Assembly (NCBI GenBank): GCA_035631615.1 | Contig: DASQIK010000083.1 | Location: 1-29,120 of the forward strand | Source: UBA5189 sp035631615 | GTDB taxonomy: Bacteria; Chloroflexota; Limnocylindria; Limnocylindrales; CSP1-4 | Direction: 5' to 3' | DNA: 29,120 bases | Part shown: one piece after another, positions 7,050-14,337 of the stretch | Layout of the letters: each line of letters opens with the position of its first letter | How positions within the stretch are numbered: the stretch's first letter is position 1 | Notes under the pieces: model-generated | Seen by the model: the letters and a program-made list of their open reading frames with translations, nothing else | Told to the model about the DNA's origin: nothing | The model's database searches: none | Position numbers and translations under genes: made by a program

Positions 7050-7070
7050 GTCGGCCCCCGTTGGGCCGGC
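7050..7070 (+). promoter_or_regulatory. Hairpin in the infA 5' leader
   Basis: GTCGGCCC (7050-7057) pairs with GGGCCGGC (7063-7070), an 8-bp stem with one wobble pair and the loop CCGTT. It would lie near the 5' end of a transcript from the promoter just upstream, about 30 nt before the infA start. It could stabilise the mRNA or regulate translation. Confidence 0.45.
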
Positions 7071-7102
7071 ATTCCGTGTGAGAAAGGGACCCAGCACCGC
7101 CC

Positions 7103-7321
7103 GTGGCGAAACGAGATGCGATCGAGGTCGAAGGTACGGTCACCGAGCCGCTGCCCAACACCATGTTCGCGGTTGAGCTGGAGAACGGGCACAAGGTGTT
7201 GGCGCATATCTCCGGAAAGCTTCGGATGAACTTCATCCGGATCCTGCCCGGCGACCGCGTTCGCGTGGAGCTTTCGCCCTACGACCTGACGCGCGGTCGG
7301 ATCACGTACCGCCTGAAGTAA
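7103..7321 (+). CDS. infA: Translation initiation factor IF-1
   Basis: IF-1 binds the ribosomal A site during initiation. The product is 72 residues, exactly the usual length. It is a single OB fold: MAKRDAIEVEGTVTEPLPN, then ELENGHKVLAHISGKLR, and it ends YDLTRGRITYRLK. The start is GTG 7103. The nearest purine-rich tract is AAAGGGA, about 13 nt upstream, a long spacing. It opens the second ribosomal block, 37 bp before rpmJ. Confidence 0.97.
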   Translation: MAKRDAIEVEGTVTEPLPNTMFAVELENGHKVLAHISGKLRMNFIRILPGDRVRVELSPYDLTRGRITYRLK

Positions 7322-7358
7322 CCCGTCCGACGAGGACGGCCGCGAGCACGAGGAAACG

Positions 7359-7472
7359 TTGAAAGTCAAGGCGTCGATCAAGACACGCTGCGAGAACTGC
7401 AAGATCGTCCGTCGCCATGGCGTGGTGATGTGCATCTGCACCAACCCCAAGCACAAGCAGCGTCAGGGGTAG
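7359..7472 (+). CDS. rpmJ: 50S ribosomal protein L36 (bL36), TTG start
   Basis: A 37-residue L36 of the zinc-binding type. The N-terminus MKVKASIKTRCENCK holds Cys11 and Cys14, and Cys27 and His32 (TNPKHKQRQG) complete the usual C-x2-C-x12-C-x4-H site. An additional Cys at residue 25 gives CIC. The start codon is TTG, preceded by GAGGAAAC as ribosome-binding site. No ATG or GTG would preserve the N-terminus. The gene sits in its usual place between infA and rpsM. It is short and begins with a rare start, so automated callers could miss it. Confidence 0.95.
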   Translation: MKVKASIKTRCENCKIVRRHGVVMCICTNPKHKQRQG

Positions 7473-7479
7473 GGCGACG

Positions 7480-7857
7480 ATGGCACGCATCGCCGGCGTC
7501 GACATCCCCCGCGAGAAGCGGGTCGAGATCGCGCTCACCTACATCTTCGGCATCGGCCTCCCGACGGCCCAGAAGATCCTCGTCCAGACGAGCGTCAATG
7601 CCGACACCCGGGTGCGCGACCTCACCGAGGACCAGGTCAACCGGCTGCGCGAGGTCATCGACCGCCGCTACAAGGTCGAGGGCGACCTGCGCCGCGAGGT
7701 GGCGACCAACGTCAAGCGGCTCCAGGAGATCGGCTCGTACCGCGGCCTCCGCCACCGGCGGAACCTGCCCGTCCGCGGGCAGCGGACCAAGACCAACGCG
7801 CGCCAGCGGCGCGGCCCGAAGCGCACGGTTGGCGCTCGGCGCAAGGCAACGAAGTAG
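7480..7857 (+). CDS. rpsM: 30S ribosomal protein S13 (uS13)
   Basis: S13 lies in the 30S head and forms intersubunit bridges. The product is 125 residues, starting MARIAGVDIPREKRVEIALT, with YIFGIG in the helix-turn region, YRGLRHRRNLPVRGQRT before the end, and the Lys/Arg-rich tail that reaches toward the P-site tRNA. The start is 7 bp after the rpmJ stop, with a GGGGTAGGGC tract upstream. The gene order rpmJ-rpsM-rpsK-rpsD-rpoA-rplQ is canonical. Confidence 0.98.
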   Translation: MARIAGVDIPREKRVEIALTYIFGIGLPTAQKILVQTSVNADTRVRDLTEDQVNRLREVIDRRYKVEGDLRREVATNVKRLQEIGSYRGLRHRRNLPVRGQRTKTNARQRRGPKRTVGARRKATK

Positions 7858-7875
7858 GGCGGGGACTGAGCAGAC

Positions 7876-8271
7876 ATGGCTGAACGCAAGAAGGCCGTCA
7901 AGCAGCGGCGTCGCGAGAAGAAGAACGTGCCGCAGGGCCACGCCCATGTCCAGGCGTCGTTCAACAACACCATCATCACCATCACGGACCTCGCGGGTGC
8001 CGTGGTGAGCTGGGGCTCGGCCGGCGTGGCCGGGTTCAAGGGCTCGCGCAAGAGCACGCCCTATGCCGCGGCGCTGTCCGCCGAGCTCGCTGCCCGCAAG
8101 GCGATGGAGCACGGCATGCGCCAGGTCGAGGTCTTCGTCAAGGGCCCGGGCGCAGGGCGCGAGCAGGCGATCCGCTCGCTCCAGTCCGCCGGGCTGGAGG
8201 TCAGCGCCATCACCGACGTGACGCCCATCCCGCACAACGGCTGCCGCCCGCCCAAGCGGCGCCGGGTCTGA
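7876..8271 (+). CDS. rpsK: 30S ribosomal protein S11 (uS11)
   Basis: S11 is part of the 30S platform and contacts mRNA near the E site. The product is 131 residues with a basic N-terminus (KQRRREKKNVPQGHAHV), the FNNTIITITDLAG strand, GSRKSTPYAAALSAE, VFVKGPGAGREQAIRSL and the invariant end DVTPIPHNGCRPPKRRRV. The upstream GGGGACTGAG may serve as the ribosome-binding site. Confidence 0.98.
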   Translation: MAERKKAVKQRRREKKNVPQGHAHVQASFNNTIITITDLAGAVVSWGSAGVAGFKGSRKSTPYAAALSAELAARKAMEHGMRQVEVFVKGPGAGREQAIRSLQSAGLEVSAITDVTPIPHNGCRPPKRRRV

Positions 8272-8275
8272 TCCG

Positions 8276-8902
8276 ATGGCCCGCTACACCGAGTCCGTCT
8301 GTCGCCTGTGCCGCCGCGAGGGTGGCAAGCTCTTCCTGAAGGGCACCCGCTGCTACTCGAAGAAGTGCTCGTTCGAGCGCCGGCCGAGCCCGCCCGGCCA
8401 GCACGGCGTCCGTCGTCGCAAGATGGGCGAGTTCGGCATCCAGCTGCGCGAGAAGCAGAAGGTCCGCCGCGTGTACGGCGTCCTCGAGCGCCAGTTCCGG
8501 AACTACTTCCGGGAGGCCGAGACCCACGAGGGCGTGACGGGCGAGGCGCTCCTGCGCTCGCTCGAGACGCGCCTGGACAACGTCGTCTTCCGCCTCGGCT
8601 TCGCGTCCTCGCGGGCCCAGGCCCGCCAGCTCGTGAACCACGGCCACTTCGCCGTCAACGGCGTCCCGACGGACGTCGCCTCGTATGCCATGAAGCCGGG
8701 CGACCGCGTGGAGGTTCGCGAGAGCCACCGAGGTCGCGAGGCGTTCAAGGTCATCCGCGAGACCCTCCGCTCCCACACGGCACCGGACTGGCTGGCGCTC
8801 GATGCCGCCAAGCTGTCCGGCTCCATCGCCAGCCTTCCCCGCCGTGACCAGATGCCGCTCGACCTGTCCGAGCAGCTCGTGGTCGAGTACTACTCGAGGT
8901 AG
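8276..8902 (+). CDS. rpsD: 30S ribosomal protein S4 (uS4), zinc-binding type
   Basis: S4 nucleates 30S assembly and shapes decoding accuracy. The product is 208 residues. The N-terminal region has four cysteines (CRLC at 9-12, then Cys26 and Cys31 in RCYSKKCSFERR), the zinc-binding form. The S4 RNA-binding domain follows at about residues 95-160 (RLDNVVFRLGFASSRAQARQ, VNHGHFAVNGV). The C-terminus ends LSEQLVVEYYSR, typical of the family. It begins 4 bp after the rpsK stop. Confidence 0.98.
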   Translation: MARYTESVCRLCRREGGKLFLKGTRCYSKKCSFERRPSPPGQHGVRRRKMGEFGIQLREKQKVRRVYGVLERQFRNYFREAETHEGVTGEALLRSLETRLDNVVFRLGFASSRAQARQLVNHGHFAVNGVPTDVASYAMKPGDRVEVRESHRGREAFKVIRETLRSHTAPDWLALDAAKLSGSIASLPRRDQMPLDLSEQLVVEYYSR

Positions 8903-8910
8903 CCCGCCCA

Positions 8911-9906
8911 ATGATCGAACTCGAAACCCCCCAGATCGAGCCCGTCGAGGAAGTCGGCACGTACGCCAAGTACGAGGTCGGCCCGCTCCAGGCCGGCTAC
9001 GGCGTCACCCTCGGCAACGCGCTCCGGCGCGTCCTTCTGTCCTCGCTCGAGGGCGCTGCGGTGACCTCGCTCCAGATCCGGGACGTCTACCAGGAGTTCT
9101 CCACGATCCCCGGCGTCAAGGAAGACGTCACCCAGATCGTGCTGAACGTCAAGAAGCTGCGCATGAAGAGCTTCGCGACCCACCCGGTCCAGCTCCGGCT
9201 CACCAAGAGCGGCGCCGGCCCCGTGCTCGCGGCCGACGTCCTCGAGTCGGCCGACGTCGAGATCGTGAACCGCGACCTCGTGCTGATGACCCTCGACTCG
9301 GATGACGTGACCATCGACATGGACATGACCGTCGAGAAGGGCGTCGGCTACCTCGGCGTCGAGCGGACCGAGGCCCTGCCCATCGGCGTCATCGCGGTCG
9401 ACGCGATCTTCACGCCGGTCCGCAAGGTCAACTACTGGGTCGAGAGCACCCGCGTCGGCCAGGTCACCAACTTCGACAAGCTGACCATCGAGATCGAGAC
9501 CGATGGCACGATCGGGCCGGAGGAGGCCCTCAGCCGGTCCGCCTCGATCCTGATCGAGCAGTTCCGCCCGTTCGTCACGATCGGTCAGGCCACGATGGCC
9601 GCCGACCGCGGCGTCCCGGGGATCCCGCAGCTGCCGCCGAACATGCTCGACATGCCCATCGAGGAGCTCGACCTCCCGATGCGCGCCTACAACTCCCTCA
9701 AGCGCAACAACATCGTCAAGGTGGGGCAGCTGCTCCAGCTCAAGGACGAGGACCTGCTCCGGATGCGCAACTTCGGCAAGAAGTCGCTCGACGAGATGAA
9801 GGAGCGACTCCGCATGCGCGGCTTCATCCTCCCCGAGACCGAGGCATCGGAGTTCGACGGTGACGAGTCCGAGGACGACGCCCCGTTCGAGGACGAGGAC
9901 GCCTGA
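8911..9906 (+). CDS. rpoA: DNA-directed RNA polymerase subunit alpha
   Basis: Alpha dimerises to scaffold beta and beta' and contacts upstream promoter DNA and activators. The product is 331 residues. The N-terminal domain covers about residues 10-230, with GYGVTLGNALRRVLLSSLEG and KVNYWVESTRVGQ. The C-terminal domain (about 248-310) has the two helix-hairpin-helix segments IEELDLPMRAYNSLKRNNI and LLRMRNFGKKSLDEM. A short acidic tail follows. The ATG is 8 bp after rpsD, and rplQ begins 3 bp after the stop, so the three genes are probably co-translated. Confidence 0.98.
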   Translation: MIELETPQIEPVEEVGTYAKYEVGPLQAGYGVTLGNALRRVLLSSLEGAAVTSLQIRDVYQEFSTIPGVKEDVTQIVLNVKKLRMKSFATHPVQLRLTKSGAGPVLAADVLESADVEIVNRDLVLMTLDSDDVTIDMDMTVEKGVGYLGVERTEALPIGVIAVDAIFTPVRKVNYWVESTRVGQVTNFDKLTIEIETDGTIGPEEALSRSASILIEQFRPFVTIGQATMAADRGVPGIPQLPPNMLDMPIEELDLPMRAYNSLKRNNIVKVGQLLQLKDEDLLRMRNFGKKSLDEMKERLRMRGFILPETEASEFDGDESEDDAPFEDEDA

Positions 9907-9909
9907 CCG

Positions 9910-10266
9910 ATGGCATCGCACCGCATCGACGGCCGCAAGCTCGGCCGGAAGATGGGCCCCCGCCTCGCGCTGTACAAGAACCTGATGGTGTCGGTGCTGC
10001 GCTATGAGCGGGTCCGGACGACCGAGGCGAAGGCCAAGGAGATCCAGGGCCGCGTCGAGAAGGCGATCACCCTCGCCAAGCGGGGCGACCTGTCGGCCCG
10101 CCGCGCGATCGTCTCGCAGTTCCCGAACGAGCCACTCGTCGTGACCAAGCTGTTCGACGAGATCGGCCCCAAGTACGCCGACCGGACCTCGGGCTTCACC
10201 CGCATCGTCAAGATCGGGCCGCGCTCGGGCGACGCCGCAGAGATCGTCCAGATCGAACTGGTATAG
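9910..10266 (+). CDS. rplQ: 50S ribosomal protein L17 (bL17)
   Basis: The 118-residue product is ordinary L17: MASHRIDGRKLGRKMGPRLA, the basic segment RVRTTEAKAKEIQGRVEKAI, and the terminal strand GFTRIVKIGPRSGDAAEIV. L17 lies near the exit tunnel of the 50S subunit. It is the usual partner of rpoA, 3 bp downstream of it. truA starts 2 bp after its stop, so truA is joined to the operon. Confidence 0.97.
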   Translation: MASHRIDGRKLGRKMGPRLALYKNLMVSVLRYERVRTTEAKAKEIQGRVEKAITLAKRGDLSARRAIVSQFPNEPLVVTKLFDEIGPKYADRTSGFTRIVKIGPRSGDAAEIVQIELV

Positions 10267-10268
10267 GC

Positions 10269-11075
10269 ATGCCCGAGAGGGCGGCACGTGGGCGGACCGC
10301 TCGTCGGTTCAGGGCCACGGTTGAATACGACGGCACGGAGTTCTTCGGGTTTCAGGCCCAGCCTGACGCCCGGACCGTCCAGGGAGAGCTCGAGGCCGCG
10401 CTGGCCCGCCTGTCAGGCGGGATCCGCCAGCCGGTCATGGGCGCTGGCAGGACCGACGCCGGGGTGCATGCCACGGGGCAGGTGATCGCGTTCACCTATC
10501 CGGGCAGCCTCTCGACCGAGGACCTGACCGAGGCGCTCAACGGATTGCTTCCGCCGGATGTCGCGATCAGCGGCCTCCGACGGGCACCGATCGGCTTCAA
10601 CCCACGCTACGCGGCCCGCTACCGGGAGTACCGGTATTCCATCTGGAACGGACCGCGCAGCCCGCTCCGGGAGCGCACGGCGCTCTGGGTGCGATCGGGC
10701 CTGGATGTCACCGCGATGATGCGAGCCGCGTCGGCCTTCGAGGGCCGCCACGACTTCAGCGCCTTCGGCGGGTCCGATCCGCAGCCGGTCCGGACCGTCC
10801 ATCGGATCCGGGTCCGGCGCACCGGATCGCTGGTCACGATCGACGTGCGGGCCGACGCCTTCCTGCGCGGCATGGTGCGACGGATCGTCGCCACCCTGCT
10901 CGCCGTGGGCCGGGGTCAGCTCGAGGCCTCGGCGGTGCCGGGCCTGTTCGACGCCGGCAGGCCGGCGCTGGACGGGGCGGCGGTACCGGCCCGGGGGCTG
11001 TGCCTGCGGCGCGTCGTCCTCGGACGGCGGACCGGAGACCCGGAGAACGAAACGAATACGGGACACGAGGACTGA
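10269..11075 (+). CDS. truA: tRNA pseudouridine(38-40) synthase TruA
   Basis: TruA makes pseudouridine at positions 38-40 of the tRNA anticodon stem. The product is 268 residues. The start of the fold is VEYDGTEFFGFQAQPDARTV, and the catalytic Asp63 is in GAGRTDAGVHATGQV. The later motifs REYRYSIWN, FEGRHDFSAFGG and FLRGMVRRIVATLLAVG are all present. It is placed between rplQ and rplM, a common order. Its TGA overlaps the rplM ATG by one base (TGATG). Confidence 0.97.
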   Translation: MPERAARGRTARRFRATVEYDGTEFFGFQAQPDARTVQGELEAALARLSGGIRQPVMGAGRTDAGVHATGQVIAFTYPGSLSTEDLTEALNGLLPPDVAISGLRRAPIGFNPRYAARYREYRYSIWNGPRSPLRERTALWVRSGLDVTAMMRAASAFEGRHDFSAFGGSDPQPVRTVHRIRVRRTGSLVTIDVRADAFLRGMVRRIVATLLAVGRGQLEASAVPGLFDAGRPALDGAAVPARGLCLRRVVLGRRTGDPENETNTGHED

Positions 11076-11506
11076 TGAACGACAAGACGTATACCGCGCG
11101 AGAAAGCGACATCGAGCGCCACTGGTTCGTCGTGGACGCGACGGACCAGACGCTCGGTCGTCTCGCCACGCGCGTCGCCAGTGTCCTGACCGGCAAGCAC
11201 AAGCCCACCTGGACGGCGAACCTCGACACCGGCGATCACGTGATCGTCCTCAATGCGCGGAAGATCTCCGTCTCGGCGGCCAAGCTGGAGACGAAGTCGT
11301 ACCAGCGCCACAGCGGGCACCCCCAGGGGTTCAAGGAGGAGTCGCTCGGCAAGCTGCTCGAGCGTCGGCCCGAGGAGGTCGTCCGACGGGCGATCAAGGG
11401 CATGCTCCCGCACACCCGCCTGGGCGCCCAGCAGATGCGCAAGCTCAAGATCTACGCCGGTTCCGACCATCCCCATCAGGCGCAGCAGCCTGAGCCGCTC
11501 GCCTGA
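11075..11506 (+). CDS. rplM: 50S ribosomal protein L13 (uL13)
   Basis: L13 is an early-assembly 50S protein. The product is 143 residues from ATG 11075, starting MNDKTYTARESDIERHW and continuing DQTLGRLATRVASVLTGK, then NARKISVSAAKLETKSYQRH and RAIKGMLPHTRLG. The frame is open further upstream inside truA, but this ATG gives the family N-terminus and overlaps the truA stop, with ACGAGGA as ribosome-binding site. The C-terminal end is slightly Gln/Pro-rich. It pairs with rpsI as in most bacteria. Confidence 0.97.
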   Translation: MNDKTYTARESDIERHWFVVDATDQTLGRLATRVASVLTGKHKPTWTANLDTGDHVIVLNARKISVSAAKLETKSYQRHSGHPQGFKEESLGKLLERRPEEVVRRAIKGMLPHTRLGAQQMRKLKIYAGSDHPHQAQQPEPLA

Positions 11507-11520
11507 CGGAGAAAGCCAGC

Positions 11521-11919
11521 ATGCCGACCGCCCCGACCTTCAACTCCGGCACCGGCCGTCGAAAGACCGCCGTCGCCCGCGTGCGGCTCCTGCCGGGCGA
11601 GGGTGAGATGGTGATCAACGGCCGCTCGTTCACCGAGCACTTCGGGGCCGCCATCGACGAGGCCGAGGTCCGGATGCCCTTCCGGGTCACGAACACCGAC
11701 GGGCGCTTCAACGCGATGATCAAGGTCGAAGGTGGCGGCGTGAACGGGCAGGCGGGCGCCGTACGCCACGCGATCGCGCGGGCCCTGCTCGAGCTCGACG
11801 AGGCACACCGGGTCGTCCTTCGTCAGGCGGGCCTCCTGACCCGCGATCCGCGGATGAAGGAGCGCAAGAAGTACGGCCTGAAGCGGGCCCGAAAGGCGCC
11901 GCAGTACACCAAGCGCTAG
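11521..11919 (+). CDS. rpsI: 30S ribosomal protein S9 (uS9)
   Basis: S9 lies in the 30S head, with a C-terminal tail that touches the P-site tRNA. The product is 132 residues: GTGRRKTAVARVRLLPGEG near the start, VNGQAGAVRHAIARALLE in the middle, and the characteristic end KKYGLKRARKAPQYTKR. The ribosome-binding site GGAGAAAG is clear. It is the last ribosomal protein gene of this block, and a 70-bp gap follows. Confidence 0.98.
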   Translation: MPTAPTFNSGTGRRKTAVARVRLLPGEGEMVINGRSFTEHFGAAIDEAEVRMPFRVTNTDGRFNAMIKVEGGGVNGQAGAVRHAIARALLELDEAHRVVLRQAGLLTRDPRMKERKKYGLKRARKAPQYTKR

Positions 11920-11923
11920 GCGC

Positions 11924-11941
11924 ATCAGCCGGCGGGCTGGT
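11924..11941 (+). terminator. Short hairpin downstream of rpsI
   Basis: ATCAGCC (11924-11930) pairs with GGCTGGT (11935-11941), including one wobble pair, around GGCG, just after the rpsI stop. There is no U-run. The position fits an operon end, but the stem is short. Confidence 0.35.
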
Positions 11942-11976
11942 ACCTCGGGTGGTGGCCGGGCGAACCCGCGAAGCGG

Positions 11977-11989
11977 TAGGCTCCCACCC
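11977..11989 (+). promoter_or_regulatory. TAnnnT -10 box directly before the TPR gene
   Basis: TAGGCT (11977-11982) ends 7 nt before the GTG at 11990. This spacing would put the transcript 5' end at or next to the start codon. No clear -35 or ribosome-binding site is visible. Confidence 0.5.
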
Positions 11990-13183
11990 GTGAACGGGAC
12001 CCTGTTCGACCAGTACAAGGCGGCGCTCCGGCGCGGCCACCTCGCCGCGCTGGCCGGCAACCTCGACGAGGCCCTCGAGTCCTACGCGGCGGCCGAGCGC
12101 CTGGTCCCGGATCGGGCCCTGCCGGTTGCCAGCCAGGGCACCGTGCTCCACCGGCTCGATCGGTGGCCGGAAGCGGCCGCGGCCTTCGAGCGGGCACTCC
12201 ACCTCGCCCCCGACGACGAGGCCACGCTGCGCGCCCGAGCGGTCGCACGCGAGGCGCGCGGTCTCCGCTCCGGTGCGGCGTCCGACTTCGAGCGGCTCGC
12301 GTTCGTCCTGGACGTCGCCGGTCGGTCCACCGACGCCGCGGAGGCGGCACGGCATGCTGCGACGCTCGAACCATCGCCCGCGCGCGACGCACTCGTCCGC
12401 CGGCTCGCCGGGGCCGGCGATCCGCGCCTCGACCCCCAGCCGTCGGACGTCGTCGCAGTCGACGCATCCGCCAGGGACGACCTCGGTCACGCCGAGCCGG
12501 TTCAGGACGCCGAGCCCGTCGCCGACGCGGCGCCGGAGCCCGAGTCCGAGGCCTCGAGCGACGCGGACGAGCCTCCCGTGCCCAGCACCGGCCTGGCCGT
12601 GTACGTCCCGCAGCTCGAGCACGAGCTCGGCGCGCTCGGCGACCGTCCGGACGCGATCTCCGCCGCGCTCGCGGCGCGACTGGCCGAGCTGGGCACCCAG
12701 CCCGCCTGGGTCGACATGGAGGACTCGCCGATCCGGGCCGCAATCGGCGATCTCGGACCGGATGGGCAGTCGTGGCCGCCGGTGGACCTGCCGTCGCCGC
12801 CGCCACCACCGATCGTCGGGCCGCCGCCTGACCCGGAATCGCTCCTCGCCGAGGCGTCCACGCTCCTGGCCGCCGTTGACCTGCACGGCGCTCGCGACCT
12901 CATGCTCACCGCGGCGATGGTCCACCGCGCCGCAGGCCGCCTCGATGCCGCGCTCGAGATCTGCCTGCAGCTGCTGACGACCTCGCCCGGTGACCCACAG
13001 GTCCACCTCGCGATTGCGAACCTCCAGCTCGACCGCGGCTGGACCGCGCTGGCAACGGAGAAGATCGAGCTGCTGCTCCGGCTGACCTCGCTGACGGGCG
13101 ACACGCAGGCCGAGGCGGACGTCCACGGCCTCGCGTCCGAGCGGCTGCGGGACGAGCCGGTGAGCTCCGCCGGCGCTCGCTGA
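11990..13183 (+). CDS. TPR-repeat protein of unknown function
   Basis: A 397-residue protein without signal peptide or membrane segment. Residues about 5-110 hold tetratricopeptide-type helix pairs (YKAALRRGHLAALAGNLDEA, then LHRLDRWPEAAAAFERALHL with ALHLAPDDEATLRARA). Residues about 150-285 are an acidic and Pro-rich, probably disordered linker that includes runs of proline. Residues about 285-390 return to TPR-like helices (LHGARDLMLTAAMVHRAAGR, then AALEICLQLLTTSPGDPQVH and IANLQLDRGW). It likely scaffolds a protein complex, but no partner can be named. It lies between the ribosomal block and cdaA, probably with its own promoter. The GTG start is the first in a frame supported by the upstream TAGGCT box. 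Confidence 0.85.
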   Translation: MNGTLFDQYKAALRRGHLAALAGNLDEALESYAAAERLVPDRALPVASQGTVLHRLDRWPEAAAAFERALHLAPDDEATLRARAVAREARGLRSGAASDFERLAFVLDVAGRSTDAAEAARHAATLEPSPARDALVRRLAGAGDPRLDPQPSDVVAVDASARDDLGHAEPVQDAEPVADAAPEPESEASSDADEPPVPSTGLAVYVPQLEHELGALGDRPDAISAALAARLAELGTQPAWVDMEDSPIRAAIGDLGPDGQSWPPVDLPSPPPPPIVGPPPDPESLLAEASTLLAAVDLHGARDLMLTAAMVHRAAGRLDAALEICLQLLTTSPGDPQVHLAIANLQLDRGWTALATEKIELLLRLTSLTGDTQAEADVHGLASERLRDEPVSSAGAR

Positions 13184-13205
13184 GCCCGCTCGCAGGCTCG
13201 CCACA

Positions 13206-13222
13206 CGGCCGATCGGCCGATC
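13206..13222 (+). promoter_or_regulatory. Overlapping palindromes in the cdaA -35 region
   Basis: CGGCCGATCGGCCG (13206-13219) and GATCGGCCGATC (13211-13222) are each perfect palindromes. They end 8 bp before the TACACT box, covering the place where a -35 element would lie. They may be an operator. Chance is a real alternative in such GC-rich DNA. Confidence 0.4.
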
Positions 13223-13230
13223 TCCCGCGG

Positions 13231-13245
13231 TACACTCCCCCGGCG
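13231..13245 (+). promoter_or_regulatory. TAnnnT -10 box before cdaA
   Basis: TACACT (13231-13236), in the context GCGGTACACT, ends 9 nt before the cdaA ATG. The transcript would have little or no 5' leader. The 9-nt spacer CCCCCGGCG offers no ribosome-binding site. Confidence 0.5.
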
Positions 13246-14337
13246 ATGCCGCAGCTCCTCGCGTCGATCCTGGATCAGGTTCGCCTGACGGACATCCTCG
13301 ACATCGGGATCACGGCGCTCCTGATCTACTGGCTGTTCAGCCTCATCCGCGGGACGAGCGCCGTCCGGCTCGTGATCGGCGTCACGGTCCTGTTCGCGGT
13401 GTACTTCGCCGCCCGGATCCTGTCCCTGCGGCTGCTGACGCAGATCCTCGAGACCGGAGCGGTCGTCGGGCTGTTCGCGCTGGTCGTCGTCTTCCAGCCG
13501 GAGCTCCGCAGGGCGCTGGACCGCATCGGGCGGGTCGGGTCGCTGGCGTGGCTCGTCTCCGCTGACGGCCGAGAGGCCGAGGTCGTCGCCACCGAGGTGG
13601 CGCGCGCCGCGACGAAGCTGTCGGCCGAGAGCCACGGCGCGCTGATCGTGATCGAACGGGAGACGGGCCTCGAGCAGATCGCGGAGACTGGCGTGATGAT
13701 CCACGGCGACCTCTCCGCCGACCTGCTGCGCACGATCTTCTCGCCGAAATCGCCCCTCCATGACGGGGCGGTGCTCGTCCGCGGCTCGCGCATCCTGGCG
13801 GCCGGGGCGCTCCTGCCGCTCGGCGAGACCACGATCCACTCCGAGCGGTTCGGCACCCGCCATCGAGCGGCCCTCGGCACGACCGAGCAGACCGATGCCC
13901 TCGTCGTGGTCGTGTCCGAGGAGAACGGCCAGGTCAGCCTCGTCCAGCGGGCACGCATCGTGCGCAACCTCAGCGAAGCGCAGCTCAAGCGATCGCTCCT
14001 GAGCCTGCTCGAGCCGGGTGGCGACCGCACCGGGGGCCGTGCGCCGCGCCTGGCGGACATCGGGCGCGCGGTTCGCGCCGGCCGTCGTGATGGCGCGCGC
14101 CCCACCGAGCCGATCCCACCATCCGAGGCCATGCTCGGCGAGCCGGCTGCCGCGCCGGCTGCCGGGCCGGCCGGTGCGCTGCCGGCGCCGATGCCACCCA
14201 TCGCGGATGCCCCGGTGCCGCCGGCCGAGGAGGCTTCCGTGCCCGCGCCGGTCGAGCCGTCCAGCAACGGTGCGGCGGCGCGGAGCCGCCGCAGAGCTCG
14301 CGCCTCCGCCGACACGCCCGCCGGCCCCGCCGAATGA
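13246..14337 (+). CDS. cdaA: Diadenylate cyclase CdaA (membrane DAC)
   Basis: Makes the second messenger c-di-AMP from two ATP at the inner face of the membrane. Three hydrophobic helices lie at about residues 17-36, 40-60 and 70-88. The DAC domain follows: DGA at residues 173-175 (SPLHDGAVLV) and RHR at 205-207 (GTRHRAALG), the two catalytic motifs, with SEENGQVSLV behind. The known CdaA family is about 270-280 residues. This one is 363, with a C-terminal 85-90 residue Pro/Ala-rich tail ending in an Arg-rich patch. Its stop overlaps the cdaR start (ATGA). The cdaA-cdaR-glmM order is well known from Firmicutes. Confidence 0.96.
   Translation: MPQLLASILDQVRLTDILDIGITALLIYWLFSLIRGTSAVRLVIGVTVLFAVYFAARILSLRLLTQILETGAVVGLFALVVVFQPELRRALDRIGRVGSLAWLVSADGREAEVVATEVARAATKLSAESHGALIVIERETGLEQIAETGVMIHGDLSADLLRTIFSPKSPLHDGAVLVRGSRILAAGALLPLGETTIHSERFGTRHRAALGTTEQTDALVVVVSEENGQVSLVQRARIVRNLSEAQLKRSLLSLLEPGGDRTGGRAPRLADIGRAVRAGRRDGARPTEPIPPSEAMLGEPAAAPAAGPAGALPAPMPPIADAPVPPAEEASVPAPVEPSSNGAAARSRRRARASADTPAGPAE

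Noticed and set aside
6943..7102. A gene or tRNA in the 160-bp map-infA gap
   Set aside because: No cloverleaf or coding frame with a recognisable product is seen; the gap is explained by hairpins and a promoter.
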